NCBI RefSeq assembly: GCF_041379765.1
Contig: NZ_CP166919.1
Span: 1,860,001-1,924,000, forward strand
Source: Thalassotalea sp. Sam97
Lineage (GTDB): Bacteria; Pseudomonadota; Gammaproteobacteria; Enterobacterales; Alteromonadaceae
DNA length: 64,000 nt
Reading direction: 5' to 3'
In this document: in pieces, positions 34,991 to 44,592 of the stretch
How positions within the stretch are numbered: the stretch's first letter is position 1
How the letters are laid out: each line of letters starts with the position of its first letter
Notes under the pieces: generated by a model
What the model was told of the DNA's origin: nothing
Databases searched by the model: none
The model's input: the letters and a program-made list of their open reading frames with translations, nothing else
Made by a program: the position numbers and the translations under genes

Positions 34991-36031
34991 TTATTTATCA
35001 AATTTAATGCGGTCTGCGAGGTGACCAACTGACGTAACAAAGTAATACGATAGGTTCCAATGCATCAAAACCTTGTAGTTATCGTACGCTAAATAAGCTC
35101 GGCCTCGCTCACCGTCAGGAAAGACCATGGCCGCTTTGATGTCGACTTTCGGTAAATCACCGCCATTGTATTTTCTTACCCCAAGCTGTTGCCATTCACT
35201 CAAACTTTTCTCAGTGCGTTGCCAATGCGCTAACCATTTTTTTCGGCCACCAGTACGTTGCGGGATAGCCAATGAATAATCAAAGTTTTCCGGCAATTTC
35301 ACTTGCCTTGCCCAGGTGATCTCGTCATTCCAACCCACGGTTTTTAAATAATTGGCAATCGACGCAAAAACATCCGAGGTATTGTTCCAAATGTCTTTTT
35401 TACCGTCACCATCGCCATCGGCGGCATACGCTAAAAACGAGCTTGGCATAAACTGGTTGTGGCCCATGGCACCAGCCCAAGAGCCTTGCATATCGTCAAT
35501 GCTGATATGCCCTTGCTCTAAAATGGTTAAGGCATCAAACAGTTGGTTTTTGAAAAAGGTTTCGCGACGACCATCATACGCTAAGGTTGCTAACGCAGAA
35601 ACCACATTGAACTTACCGGTAAAGCTACCAAAGCTCGACTCTAAGCCCCACAAAGCAACGATAAATCGCGGTTGCACACCATATTGTTTACCTACCGCGG
35701 TTAATTCTTTGCGGTACTTTTTCATCATTTCTTTGGCTTTTTTAACGCGGTACTCTGATACGCGTTTAGGGATGTAGGTCTCTAATGTTTCAACTTTCTC
35801 TGGTTGACTACGGTCGGCTTTAACCGCGCGCTTATGGTAAGTCACATTAGCAAAGCTACTTTCTACCAACTGCTCACTAAACCCTTTAGCAATGGCTTGT
35901 TGCTTAAGTTGGTCAACGTATTGTTCAAAACTCATCTCTCGGCTTTGATGAGTAGGTGCCGCTGTTGCCATCGTTAATGGTAACAACGTCGTGCTTGCAA
36001 TAAGGGAGGCAGCCAAGAGGCGTGATAACAT
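34991..36031 (-). CDS. Lytic murein transglycosylase (MltB-like)
   Basis: 346 residues with a signal peptide (MLSRLLAASLIASTTLLPLTMATA, cleaved near residue 25) and no lipobox, so it should be soluble in the periplasm rather than lipid-anchored. The catalytic glutamate is in ALWGLESSFGSFTG (about residue 134), and the SLT-type blocks MGHNQFMPSSFLAYA, DGDGDGKKDIWNNTSDVFASIANYLK (its calcium-like DGDGDGK core) and WARQVKLP follow. It cleaves peptidoglycan to 1,6-anhydro products. GGAG sits at the right distance. The 5-base gap to the upstream ycgL gene implies one transcript. Confidence 0.9.
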   Translation of the reverse strand: MLSRLLAASLIASTTLLPLTMATAAPTHQSREMSFEQYVDQLKQQAIAKGFSEQLVESSFANVTYHKRAVKADRSQPEKVETLETYIPKRVSEYRVKKAKEMMKKYRKELTAVGKQYGVQPRFIVALWGLESSFGSFTGKFNVVSALATLAYDGRRETFFKNQLFDALTILEQGHISIDDMQGSWAGAMGHNQFMPSSFLAYAADGDGDGKKDIWNNTSDVFASIANYLKTVGWNDEITWARQVKLPENFDYSLAIPQRTGGRKKWLAHWQRTEKSLSEWQQLGVRKYNGGDLPKVDIKAAMVFPDGERGRAYLAYDNYKVLMHWNLSYYFVTSVGHLADRIKFDK

Positions 36032-36036
36032 AATGC

Positions 36037-36327
36037 TTACTCCATATCAGTATCTTCAACACCTAAGTCTTTGCGGTGTTGTTTCAATAAATCTTCTTTC
36101 GGCGGTGGTAATTGCAAATAAAAGCCATTATCGGCAAGTTCTACACGGACTTTATCAATATCTGCCATGCCCAGTTTATCACGCTTAGCAAGATTGACTA
36201 AGGTCACCAACATTGGCGTGCCAAACATTTGCATTAATGGTTCAGGCACCTTGGAAAAATCATCTCGCTTGGTGACAAATAGGTAAGTGTCCGCTTTTTT
36301 AGAGCTCTTATAAACAACGCAAATCAT
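36037..36327 (-). CDS. ycgL: YcgL domain-containing protein (UPF0745)
   Basis: 96 residues. ICVVYKSSKKADTYLFVTKRDDFSKVPE at the N-terminus (core YKSSKKADTYLFV) and the C-terminal VRVELADNGFYLQLPPPKEDLL (core FYLQLPPP) match E. coli YcgL, a small globular protein of unknown function. The gene order ycgL, then a murein hydrolase, with rnd and fadD upstream, is typical for Alteromonadales. It shares a transcript with the MltB-like gene. Confidence 0.9.
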   Translation of the reverse strand: MICVVYKSSKKADTYLFVTKRDDFSKVPEPLMQMFGTPMLVTLVNLAKRDKLGMADIDKVRVELADNGFYLQLPPPKEDLLKQHRKDLGVEDTDME

Positions 36328-36508
36328 AGTAAAGTGTTCACAACATCTGAAGTGGGAATGGATCTCAATATACCATTAACGCCGAACCGCTAAAAGTCCG
36401 ACTCTAGGATATTGAACAAGTTCAACCAGAAGTGGTTAAATTATCGAAACGTTTGCAGAGCCTACCACCAATCGCGGGAGCGGCTCAACAACACGATTAC
36501 GTCGTTAG

Positions 36509-37684
36509 TTACAACGACGCTAAAAACGTTCTAAGTTCGTCACCAATAAGCTCATCGCGCCAGCCATTTAGCAGTTCAACATCCACTAACTGTTGGCCGT
36601 TAATTTGCCAATGCCACATAAGTAACTGATGAATTTGTTTTTTACCGGCTAGAACGGCAGCATCAAGTCCCTTTTGTTCAGCAAGATCTTGTAGCTTAGT
36701 CTTAATTAACTTAAAGGTTGCTTTGTAATTGGGGTAACTATCAATGCGGGTAAGCTGTGCGGGGTATTGACTCGCATCAAGTTGATTAACATGCCTGAGC
36801 ACATTCAACATTGCTTTGCCTTTATGACGTACATCAAGAATTTCAATACCTTCAATGCTCGCCATCGCACCAACATTTTTCGGATTACGTTGCGCTAGTG
36901 CGAACAAGGTGGCATCTTTCGCCACAAACGTTAGCGGTAAATTTCGCTTTACCGCTTGCTCATAACGCCAAGCCATTAAGTGTTGCAAACACGCCAGTTG
37001 CAACGGCTTAAATTTCCATGCGGACTTATTGTCTAGATAAAACGTCATCGGCTCAACTGGGCGAAACTTCTTCTCGATTTGGTATTCGCTTTCCGCTAAC
37101 GCTTGCTGATAGAAGCCCGCCTGCTTAACATCGTCAATTATGCGTTCACTGATCTCAAACAAATGCGCTACATCTGCTGCCGCATACTGAAGCTGTTTGT
37201 CGCTTAGTGGGCGCTTTAACCAATCGGTACGCGACTCACTTTTATCAAGCTCGATGCCTAAGTAATGTTTTATCATGGCGGCATAGCCCATCGATAATCC
37301 ATGACCTAAAAATGACATGGCAACTTGGCTATCTAGCATGTTCATAGGTCGACAATTGCCGCTGCGCAAAAACACTTCTAAATCTTCAGAGCACGAATGG
37401 ATAAGCTTCATTACCTTAGGGTCTTTCAGCAATTGCCAAAACGGGCTTAAATCATCGATTGCCTCTGGATCGATAAGGGATAAATGCTCACCATCGAAAA
37501 GCTGCAGCAAGCCTAAATTTGGAAACAGTGTTCGTGTTCGTACAAACTCAGTATCGACAGCAACCAAAGGTTTACTTGCAGCCTGAGTACAGCATTGCAC
37601 TAAACGGTCAAAATCATTGATATAGGTATATTGCACGGTAAATCTCGGCATTATTGGTTGCGCATCAGTGTCGTCATTGTTCAC
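36509..37684 (-). CDS. rnd: Ribonuclease D
   Basis: 391 residues. A DEDD-type 3'-5' exonuclease domain covers about residues 25-195: VDTEFVRTRTLFP, the second block LIHSCSEDLEVFLR and DKQLQYAAADVAHLFEI with the DxxxD of the DEDDy set. Two HRDC-type domains follow (about 225-300 and 310-385). RNase D trims tRNA and other small RNA 3' ends. The start is uncertain: GTG at 37684 or an ATG eleven codons later (37651), neither with a good ribosome binding site. It lies downstream of fadD in the same direction, separated by a terminator. Confidence 0.93.
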   Translation of the reverse strand: MNNDDTDAQPIMPRFTVQYTYINDFDRLVQCCTQAASKPLVAVDTEFVRTRTLFPNLGLLQLFDGEHLSLIDPEAIDDLSPFWQLLKDPKVMKLIHSCSEDLEVFLRSGNCRPMNMLDSQVAMSFLGHGLSMGYAAMIKHYLGIELDKSESRTDWLKRPLSDKQLQYAAADVAHLFEISERIIDDVKQAGFYQQALAESEYQIEKKFRPVEPMTFYLDNKSAWKFKPLQLACLQHLMAWRYEQAVKRNLPLTFVAKDATLFALAQRNPKNVGAMASIEGIEILDVRHKGKAMLNVLRHVNQLDASQYPAQLTRIDSYPNYKATFKLIKTKLQDLAEQKGLDAAVLAGKKQIHQLLMWHWQINGQQLVDVELLNGWRDELIGDELRTFLASL

Positions 37685-37751
37685 TTTAATGTCAACCGGA
37701 TTTCATTCAACAAACGGCCGTTCATCACCAATTGCTGAAATACTATACAAA

Positions 37752-37777
37752 CAAAAAAGCCCGGCACAAACCGGGCT
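37752..37777 (-). terminator. Terminator of fadD
   Basis: On the minus strand AGCCCGG, loop of six, CCGGGCT, then TTTTTG. It lies 15 bases after the fadD stop and separates it from rnd. Confidence 0.9.
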
Positions 37778-37792
37778 CAATAAAACCTTAAG

Positions 37793-39448
37793 TTAACGTA
37801 GTTCACGTCGTAAAATTTTACCTACGTTGGTCTTCGGTAACTCATCTCGAAACTCAACCAGCTTCGGTACTTTATAAGCGGTTAAGTTAGCCTTACAGTG
37901 CTGAATAATATCTCGTTCAGTAAGATTAGGATCACTTTTCACCACAAATACTTTGACAATTTCACCGCTCACTTCATGCGGGACGCCAACGGCGGCACAT
38001 TCAATAACCGCATCATGCTCGGCAACGACTTCTTCAATTTCGTTCGGAAATACGTTAAAACCAGAAACGATGATCATGTCTTTTTTACGATCAACAATCG
38101 TGAAAAAGCCATTTTCATCCATCGTCGCGATATCGCCGGTTGCGAGCCAACCGTCTTGTAAAATCTCGTCAGTCGCATCGTCACGTTTATAGTAACCTTT
38201 CATGACCTGTGGGCCTTTGACTTGCATCTCGCCTGGCTCGTTAATACCGACTTCTTCGCCCGCATCGTTGACAATGCGCACATCAGTCGATGGGGCCGGA
38301 ATACCAATAGAGCCATTGAAACCTTCTTGGTTATACGGGCTAATGGTTACCAGTGGTGAACACTCGGTTAAACCATAGCCTTCCAGTAAACGGGTTTTAG
38401 TAATTTGCTGCCAGCGATCAGCTACCGGGCGTTGCACAGCCATACCACCACCCAACGATACTTTTAATTTACTAAAATCTAAGTCTTTAAAGCCCGGTGT
38501 GTTAAGCAAACCATTGAACAAGGTGTTTACACCTGTTAATGCCGTGAACTTATACTTGCCAAGCTCTTTGATAAAACCAGGCATATCTCGTGGGTTGGTG
38601 ATCAATAAATTACAACCACCTAACGTTAAAAACGTCAAGCAGTTGGCGGTTAACGCAAAGATATGATACAGCGGTAGTGCGGTAACAATAAGCTCCTCAC
38701 CTGGCACAAGAAGTGGCTTCAACACCCCTTTGGCTTGCTCTAAATTAGCAACCATGTTGCGATGAGTTAGCATCGCGCCTTTGGAAACGCCAGTGGTTCC
38801 GCCAGTGTATTGCAAAAAGGCAAGATCATCGCCCGTCATGGTTACTTCGTTAAACTTACTGGCATCGCCACGCCTAAGTAGATCGTTAAAGGCTACCGTA
38901 TTTGGTAAGTCATACGATGGCACCATTTTCTTAACGTAACGTACCACCATATTAACAACAAAGCCCTTAACGGCACCAAGTCGATCGCCAAGCGACGTTA
39001 AAATAACATGCTCTACTGGCGTATCCGCTAATACTTTTTGTAAGGTATGGGCAAAGTTCTCAATAATGACAATGGCTTTTGCATCAGAGTCGATTAATTG
39101 GTGCTTTAATTCCCGTGCCGTGTAAAGAGGGTTTACATTAACAATGGTAATACCGGCGATCAAACCACCAAATAAGGCGATAGGATATTGCAAGCTGTTT
39201 GGTACCATAATGGCCAGTTTATCGCCCTTTTTTAATCCAAGGGTATTTTGCAAATAACTGGCAAAGGCTTTTGCTTGTTGCTCAAGCTCAGCATAGGTAA
39301 TAGAAACGTCCATATTAATGAACGCGGTTTTGTCTGCGTATTGTTTTGTGTATTTAAAAAACATCTGCGCCAACGAGTCATATTTGTCCGCGTCGATTTC
39401 AAACGGGACGCCCGCTGGATAGCTTTTTTCAAGCCAAATTTTTTCCAC
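37793..39448 (-). CDS. fadD: Long-chain fatty acid-CoA ligase
   Basis: 551 residues. The adenylation motif YTGGTTGVSKGAMLTHRN (about residues 213-230) and the FACS signature region GDIATMDENGFFTIVDRKKDMI near 433 are clear. It activates long-chain fatty acids to acyl-CoA at the inner membrane for beta-oxidation. The frame is open ten codons further, but the GTG at 39448 has AGGAG seven bases upstream and VEKIWLEKSYPAG aligns with E. coli FadD (MKKVWLNRYPA). A PsrA-like sequence lies about 130 bases upstream, which would connect it to the regulator at 10 kb. Confidence 0.94.
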   Translation of the reverse strand: MEKIWLEKSYPAGVPFEIDADKYDSLAQMFFKYTKQYADKTAFINMDVSITYAELEQQAKAFASYLQNTLGLKKGDKLAIMVPNSLQYPIALFGGLIAGITIVNVNPLYTARELKHQLIDSDAKAIVIIENFAHTLQKVLADTPVEHVILTSLGDRLGAVKGFVVNMVVRYVKKMVPSYDLPNTVAFNDLLRRGDASKFNEVTMTGDDLAFLQYTGGTTGVSKGAMLTHRNMVANLEQAKGVLKPLLVPGEELIVTALPLYHIFALTANCLTFLTLGGCNLLITNPRDMPGFIKELGKYKFTALTGVNTLFNGLLNTPGFKDLDFSKLKVSLGGGMAVQRPVADRWQQITKTRLLEGYGLTECSPLVTISPYNQEGFNGSIGIPAPSTDVRIVNDAGEEVGINEPGEMQVKGPQVMKGYYKRDDATDEILQDGWLATGDIATMDENGFFTIVDRKKDMIIVSGFNVFPNEIEEVVAEHDAVIECAAVGVPHEVSGEIVKVFVVKSDPNLTERDIIQHCKANLTAYKVPKLVEFRDELPKTNVGKILRRELR

Positions 39449-39776
39449 AGCATTTCTCCTAGAACTCGGGATTATCACTAAAAGACAACCAAATAAAGCA
39501 TCAAATAATGTGACTACTCATGGTTGTATTATCCCGCTATTTTTTATTGTTTAACTGACCATACGCAGCGAAATTTACACAAACCGCTTTCATTATAGTC
39601 AAGTCTATCATTTTGGTTAACGGTGTATCTTTCCACATTAGCGTAGAAATGCAAGAGGTAAGACCAGGAAAAGCGGTTGCAACAACACCGTACGCTGAAA
39701 AATCAACCAAATCCATTAAAAAACAAACAATTCTTAGCGTACACGTATGCACTCATATGTGCAAATAGTGAGGTTG
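39449..39776. other. Control region upstream of fadD
   Basis: 328 bases between the fadD start and the stop of the alpha/beta hydrolase. It holds a PsrA-like half-palindrome at 39580-39591 and AT-rich stretches. A 71-codon minus-strand frame (39537-39752) crosses it but has no recognisable content. No terminator for the hydrolase gene was found, so read-through toward fadD is possible. Confidence 0.45.
39580..39591. promoter_or_regulatory. Possible PsrA site upstream of fadD
   Basis: CAAAC-CG-CTTTC has one mismatch to (G/C)AAAC-N2-4-GTTT(G/C). It is 132 bases from the fadD start, rather far for a repressor of the main promoter unless the message has a long leader. Confidence 0.25.
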
Positions 39777-40652
39777 TTACCGCATTTTTGGCGGATGCTC
39801 TAAGGTATTTTCGAGCACATTTACCAACGACTTCACTGATTGCATATGACAATGATGACCGCCATTAATCGTGTGTTGCTGAAAATGACCAATGTGTGTG
39901 GCAAATACGTCGACAGCGCTTTTAATGCTATTAAAACCCGTGTCGCCACGGATCAAGGTGACATTTGCCGAAATAGAATGCATCACCTTTATGGCTTGAT
40001 GGATGCCCATTCTCATTAACGAAACGGTCCGTAATCTAGGATCTGATCGCCAGCGATAACCACCAGATACCGCTTCTAATGAACGGCGAACAATTGTGCG
40101 CGCATTAATTTCATCTAAGTCTGACACTCTAACCCGTGCGAGTACCGCATCGTCAATGGTTTTATGGATGCCACTTTGTTTTTGTCGCTGTGCTTGCCTA
40201 GATAACACACCACGCTGTAACAGTGCCGCCGGATCTTCATCTTCGGTTAATAGCCCGAGCGCTTCGATAAGAATAAGGTTGCTGACTTTATTGGCGAACG
40301 CGGCGGTAAATAAACTGGCTACCATGCCCCCCATGGAATGACCTATGATACTGACTTGTTCATCTGACAAGGCCGTGAGCACTTGGTATAGATCATCGAC
40401 ATAATCGACGAAATGATAATAATTATCGTCGCCTCGATGACTTGATAAACCATGACCAGGCCAATCTAAGGCAATAAAGTGATAAGCATCTAATAACGGA
40501 TGATGAGTCGCGCTTAGCTCTTCAAACAGTGGTGCAAAACTTGCCGCGTTATCTAACCAACCATGTAAGCACAGCACTTTGGGTTTGACTGGGTTGCCTA
40601 ACTGCAAGCCTGATAGCGTTAGATGAGGTAGAGTTACGGTTATATTATCCAT
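39777..40652 (-). CDS. Alpha/beta hydrolase
   Basis: 291 residues with the classical fold. LCLHGWLDNAASF (oxyanion-hole HG, about residues 29-41), the nucleophile elbow in IIGHSMGGMVASL (Ser about residue 105) and the late His in TINGGHHCHMQS (about 268) are visible. The sequence between strands, with LIEALGLLTEDEDPAALLQRGV, resembles the group often called MhpC-like or serine hydrolase-like proteins of marine gammaproteobacteria that sit next to fadD. The substrate is unknown; the position suggests an acyl ester, which is only inference. GGAG lies 11 bases upstream of the ATG. Confidence 0.85.
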   Translation of the reverse strand: MDNITVTLPHLTLSGLQLGNPVKPKVLCLHGWLDNAASFAPLFEELSATHHPLLDAYHFIALDWPGHGLSSHRGDDNYYHFVDYVDDLYQVLTALSDEQVSIIGHSMGGMVASLFTAAFANKVSNLILIEALGLLTEDEDPAALLQRGVLSRQAQRQKQSGIHKTIDDAVLARVRVSDLDEINARTIVRRSLEAVSGGYRWRSDPRLRTVSLMRMGIHQAIKVMHSISANVTLIRGDTGFNSIKSAVDVFATHIGHFQQHTINGGHHCHMQSVKSLVNVLENTLEHPPKMR

Positions 40653-40806
40653 TGTTTGCTGCGCTCCATGATTTCAAGCATCAATGACAAAAATCGTGTT
40701 TAACATACATGACGTGATAGAAAAAGTCATCGATAAAAAGGACGCTAACAGAACCGTAGCTCAAGCCCTGTGCGCATCTATTAACACCATCGTAGCGAGT
40801 GTTGTA

Positions 40807-41526
40807 CTAGCCCTTAGATCTTCGGTGTTGCGTTAAAACAATACGATATAGCGAAAACAAACCGATAGCGAACCAGATAAGTATCCAGACGGCTTCAGGG
40901 ATCAACGTCATGTCTGCCAACGCAGCACCATCACCTCGCTGGCGATTATCAATAAGGTACAAGGGGGATTTAATGCTATTAAGCAAAACGATTAGCCCCA
41001 TCAACTTAATCACGACCGATAAAACATGTGCTTGGCGCACTTTCAAGCTCAGCGCAAAAAACGAGAAAATCACTATGCAAATCAACAAGGTAAGAAAATC
41101 TCTCACCCATAACAGGGTCGAAATCACGACCAGCGCTAACAACAAATAGGTTAAATATCGTGACAGCTGTGCCTTCACATTGGCTATCGAGAATATCAAT
41201 AAGCCCCACACGCTGGCACCAAAATAGCCGCTAAAGGCAATAATCGCGCCGATCCCGCCTAGCGTGGTGCATAAGCCACCGCCATTGGTGAATAGCTGAA
41301 TTTGCTTGATGGCACCACCTGTTGCAAGAGCCGCGATGCCGTGGCTTAACTCATGAAAGTAGGTTTCTAACCAATTAAATGGCAATGCCACAAATGGAAT
41401 TTGCTCTATCGCAATCGCAAAAATCAACAGAACATAGACGTTAGACGCCCAACGATACCAAGGTGATGCTTGCGCTGTCGACTGTGGCATTGATACACGA
41501 TGTTTAGCTGGGCGAGAACTGGTCAT
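40807..41526 (-). CDS. M50B-like membrane metallopeptidase
   Basis: 239 residues with about six membrane helices. Residues 58-62 read HELSH, the zinc-binding HExxH inside a membrane-proximal segment (ETYFHELSHGIAALATGG), as in peptidase M50B-like proteins. A second metal ligand, usually an Asp in a later helix, cannot be pinpointed. The open frame continues nine codons upstream into tsaB; I chose the ATG at 41526, which overlaps the tsaB stop as TAATG, so it is probably translated by coupling. Some proteins of this family handle membrane proteins; target unknown. Confidence 0.75.
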   Translation of the reverse strand: MTSSRPAKHRVSMPQSTAQASPWYRWASNVYVLLIFAIAIEQIPFVALPFNWLETYFHELSHGIAALATGGAIKQIQLFTNGGGLCTTLGGIGAIIAFSGYFGASVWGLLIFSIANVKAQLSRYLTYLLLALVVISTLLWVRDFLTLLICIVIFSFFALSLKVRQAHVLSVVIKLMGLIVLLNSIKSPLYLIDNRQRGDGAALADMTLIPEAVWILIWFAIGLFSLYRIVLTQHRRSKG

Positions 41527-42227
41527 TATTCGCGACCAGGTAATTTTTTCCAAGTCACGGTATCGCGCACATAAACAGGTTGTGCGTGTTCGGCATCCAC
41601 ACCTTCCCCGTTAGCAAACATACTCGCACCTAATTTCAACATCGCGCTGGCGCGCGGAAATTGTAATGCTTCATCAATATGCGGTTCTGCTAAGGCTTTT
41701 AATGTATCACCGTACGCTTGCCATGCACTACCAACACCGGCTAACGAGTGACCTTTTACAGCTTCGGCGATATGATCGCTAATGCTCGCTGGAGGCATCA
41801 CCGCCTCTTCCATCAGAGGCTGCATCAAGCCATGTTCATCTGCCTGATAAACACCAACATAGGCCTCAGCCATGCGAGCATCAATCGCGCTTAGTACTAA
41901 CGCACTGCCATCTTTGTCATACGCTTGCTGTGCCATAGTTTGCAAGGTTGATACGCCAACCACTTTTAAATTAGCCGCAAAAGCTAGCCCTTGTGCGACA
42001 CCAATACCAATACGTACGCCGGTAAATGAGCCCGGACCTCGACCAAATACCAAGCCTTGCATATCTGCCAAAGTACAGTTCGCTTCGGCTAACAAAGCGT
42101 CGATCATAGGGAGCAACAGTAAACTGTGTGACTGCGGTGCTAATTCAAATTTTTCATACTGTTTGCCATTAAATGAAATGGCTACCGAGCAAGCTTCGGT
42201 TGAGGCATCTATCGCCAGTAAATTCAC
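41526..42227 (-). CDS. tsaB: tRNA threonylcarbamoyladenosine biosynthesis protein TsaB
   Basis: 233 residues, ASKHA fold. LLAIDASTEACSVAI at the N-terminus, PQSHSLLLLPMIDALL near residue 32 and GLVFGRGPGSFTGVRIGIGVAQGLAF near 58 (core GPGSFTGVRIG) are diagnostic. TsaB joins TsaD and TsaE in the complex that makes t6A at position 37 of ANN-decoding tRNAs. Length equals that of E. coli TsaB (231). The tsaB-yoaA neighbourhood is the same as in E. coli. It ends on the start codon of the M50-like gene. Confidence 0.95.
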   Translation of the reverse strand: MNLLAIDASTEACSVAISFNGKQYEKFELAPQSHSLLLLPMIDALLAEANCTLADMQGLVFGRGPGSFTGVRIGIGVAQGLAFAANLKVVGVSTLQTMAQQAYDKDGSALVLSAIDARMAEAYVGVYQADEHGLMQPLMEEAVMPPASISDHIAEAVKGHSLAGVGSAWQAYGDTLKALAEPHIDEALQFPRASAMLKLGASMFANGEGVDAEHAQPVYVRDTVTWKKLPGRE

Positions 42228-42392
42228 GTTCGTTCTCTTTAATGTTCGAGCATTAGCCCCTGCATAATGAGCATGTTATTCGCTTAATATTGGGCCAATA
42301 CATAAAATGAAGTATGTGTTTTATTGTAACCGAAATCATATCAAGCTCTAAAGCCCATTGATAATAAATTATCGGTTAACCATCAATATGCA

Positions 42393-44378
42393 TCAATCGC
42401 TGATGGTTGATTCTGCTGGCTGATGCAGCTGTTTTAAAAACTTAACCGCTCGATGCAATTCTCGTGTGCGTTGCATATTGGGCAATGACGAAATAAAAAC
42501 TTGCCCATAGGGACGGTTGACAATACGTGTATCGCAAATCGCCAGTACACCTTTATCATTCACATCACGAATCAATCGGCCAACCCCCTGTTTTAAGGCA
42601 ATCACCGCATCAGGCAGTTGAATTTGTTTAAATGGGTCGCCTCCTTGGCGGCGAACATCATCGCTTTTAGCTTGCAATAATGGTTCATCTGGCGAGCTAA
42701 ATGGCAATTTATCGATAATAACGCACGTTAAATTATCACCACGTACATCAACACCCTCCCAAAAACTTGCTGTCGCTAACAACACGGCCTTGGGATCAGC
42801 TAAAAACTGTTCAAGCAATTCCGATTTAGCCATCTGTCCCTGAACCAGCAAGGCGTTATCCACATCATTCGCCAGTAACTCTGCCACTTCGTTGAGCATC
42901 CGATAGGAAGTAAACAAAATAAAGCAATTACCTTGGCTGGCTTTCACCAACGGTATGGCAATATTAGCCAAGGCTTGTGCTCGATTACGCTCATGACTTT
43001 CAGGCAAGTAGCGAGGCACTAATAATAAAGCTTGTTGCTGATAATCAAACGGGCTGTCAAGACACAAGCGTTTTGCGTCAGTTAACCCAAGTGTTCGAAT
43101 AAAATGCTCAAAATCACCGTCAACCGATAACGTTGCCGAGGTAAAGACGAATGTTTGCTGATACTTTTTCATGTAAGCAATGAATTTGTCGGCCACCGAC
43201 AACGGGGTTTGATGCAATACCACATGACGGCGTGTTGTTTCAAACCATAAACTGCTTCCCAATGCGCCAACATCTTGCATCAGCTCGTACTTCGCCAATA
43301 ACTGCGTACAACGTTCAAAGCAGTTATCGATAACTTCGCTTCGCGACACACACATTTTTAAAACGTCATACAAAAATTTTAAGTCATCGTACAACTGCGC
43401 AAAACCCCGTTGGAACTGTGTGTATTGCAGTTGTTCCCGCCAATTGCCACGGCGCGGATCTTGCGGAAACAATAAGCGAAAATCCCCCGCTGCTCGCGAT
43501 AGTTTTTCTGCCGCTTTTAATAACTGTTGTACATCAGTAAGCTCTAAACGATATTGCTGTAAACAATCGCTCGCTAGCTCCAATATTTGTCGGGTTGAAA
43601 AGCTTTGACCAAAATATTCGCTCGCGATATCACCAATTTGATGAGCTTCATCAAACACCACCAAATCGGCTTCAGGGATCAACTCACCAAAACCGGTATC
43701 CTTAAGCGCCATATCGGCAAAATATAAATGATGATTAACCACAATCACATCGGCTTCGATGGCTCGCTCACGCGCTTTTACCAAATAACAATCATCATAT
43801 TGAGGGCAGTTACGCCCTAAACAATTATCAATTGTGCTGGTCACTAAGGGCAATACGATGGAGTCTTCGGCAACATCAACCAGCTCACCGATATCACCTT
43901 GCTTGGTACTGCTCGCCCATTGGCGCACTTTGACCAAATCTTGCAAGCCGTTGGCATCTAAGGCGACCGCCGATGCCCGCTTACCAGGCGTGGATGAAAA
44001 ATTTTCTTCAAGGCGAAATAAGCACAGGTAATTTGAGCGACCTTTAAGCAGAGCAACTTTTGCGCCGGATTTTAGCGCTTTTTTGACAAGTGGTAAGTCT
44101 TTATGAAATAACTGATCTTGTAGGGTTTTAGTACCCGTTGAGACAATGACTTTTTTACCGCTGGCCAGAGCCGGTACCAAATAGGCGAACGTTTTGCCGG
44201 TACCAGTTCCCGCTTCGACAACGAGTGGCACCTGTTGCTGCAAGCTACCAACAATCGCATTAGCCATGTCTTGTTGTGCTTGGCGAGGTTGATAACCTTG
44301 AATAACCTCGGCTAATTCGCCATCTAATGACAGAGCGCGCTCAACTTGCAACGCAAGCGTAGACGTGTAATGAGTCAA
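42393..44378 (-). CDS. yoaA: DinG-family ATP-dependent DNA helicase YoaA
   Basis: 661 residues. Walker A VEAGTGTGKTFAYLVPAL is at about residues 54-71, the DEAH box in LVVFDEAHQIGDIASEYFG at about 241, and the helicase C-terminal motif VGRLIRDVNDKGVLAICDTR near 603. Four cysteines, one near residue 116 (YLCLFRLEENF) and three in NCLGRNCPQYDDC near 185, match the iron-sulfur domain of XPD/DinG helicases. YoaA works with the chi subunit of DNA polymerase III in repair. No exonuclease domain is present. It marks the end of the core block; beyond it lies a cluster of unknown genes. Confidence 0.93.
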   Translation of the reverse strand: MTHYTSTLALQVERALSLDGELAEVIQGYQPRQAQQDMANAIVGSLQQQVPLVVEAGTGTGKTFAYLVPALASGKKVIVSTGTKTLQDQLFHKDLPLVKKALKSGAKVALLKGRSNYLCLFRLEENFSSTPGKRASAVALDANGLQDLVKVRQWASSTKQGDIGELVDVAEDSIVLPLVTSTIDNCLGRNCPQYDDCYLVKARERAIEADVIVVNHHLYFADMALKDTGFGELIPEADLVVFDEAHQIGDIASEYFGQSFSTRQILELASDCLQQYRLELTDVQQLLKAAEKLSRAAGDFRLLFPQDPRRGNWREQLQYTQFQRGFAQLYDDLKFLYDVLKMCVSRSEVIDNCFERCTQLLAKYELMQDVGALGSSLWFETTRRHVVLHQTPLSVADKFIAYMKKYQQTFVFTSATLSVDGDFEHFIRTLGLTDAKRLCLDSPFDYQQQALLLVPRYLPESHERNRAQALANIAIPLVKASQGNCFILFTSYRMLNEVAELLANDVDNALLVQGQMAKSELLEQFLADPKAVLLATASFWEGVDVRGDNLTCVIIDKLPFSSPDEPLLQAKSDDVRRQGGDPFKQIQLPDAVIALKQGVGRLIRDVNDKGVLAICDTRIVNRPYGQVFISSLPNMQRTRELHRAVKFLKQLHQPAESTISD

Positions 44379-44592
44379 AGCTGTCCCACAAATATTACAA
44401 AACGATCAAACAATTAGCGCATTATAACAAGCTCTGCAGGCAATGCATTGATTATCTCTTACTAACTCATCTAATGACCGAGCTCACTCGTTTGAGCAAT
44501 AAAGGGAGAGCGATTGGTTAATCAGAGGTTCAACGGCTGAGTTGCTTCAAGTGCGGGGCTTGAACATAACAGCCCCGAACTTAATTGGCTCG

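Noticed and set aside
39537..39752. 71-codon minus-strand frame upstream of fadD
   Set aside because: Cysteine/methionine-rich composition and no start signal; probably chance in the fadD control region.
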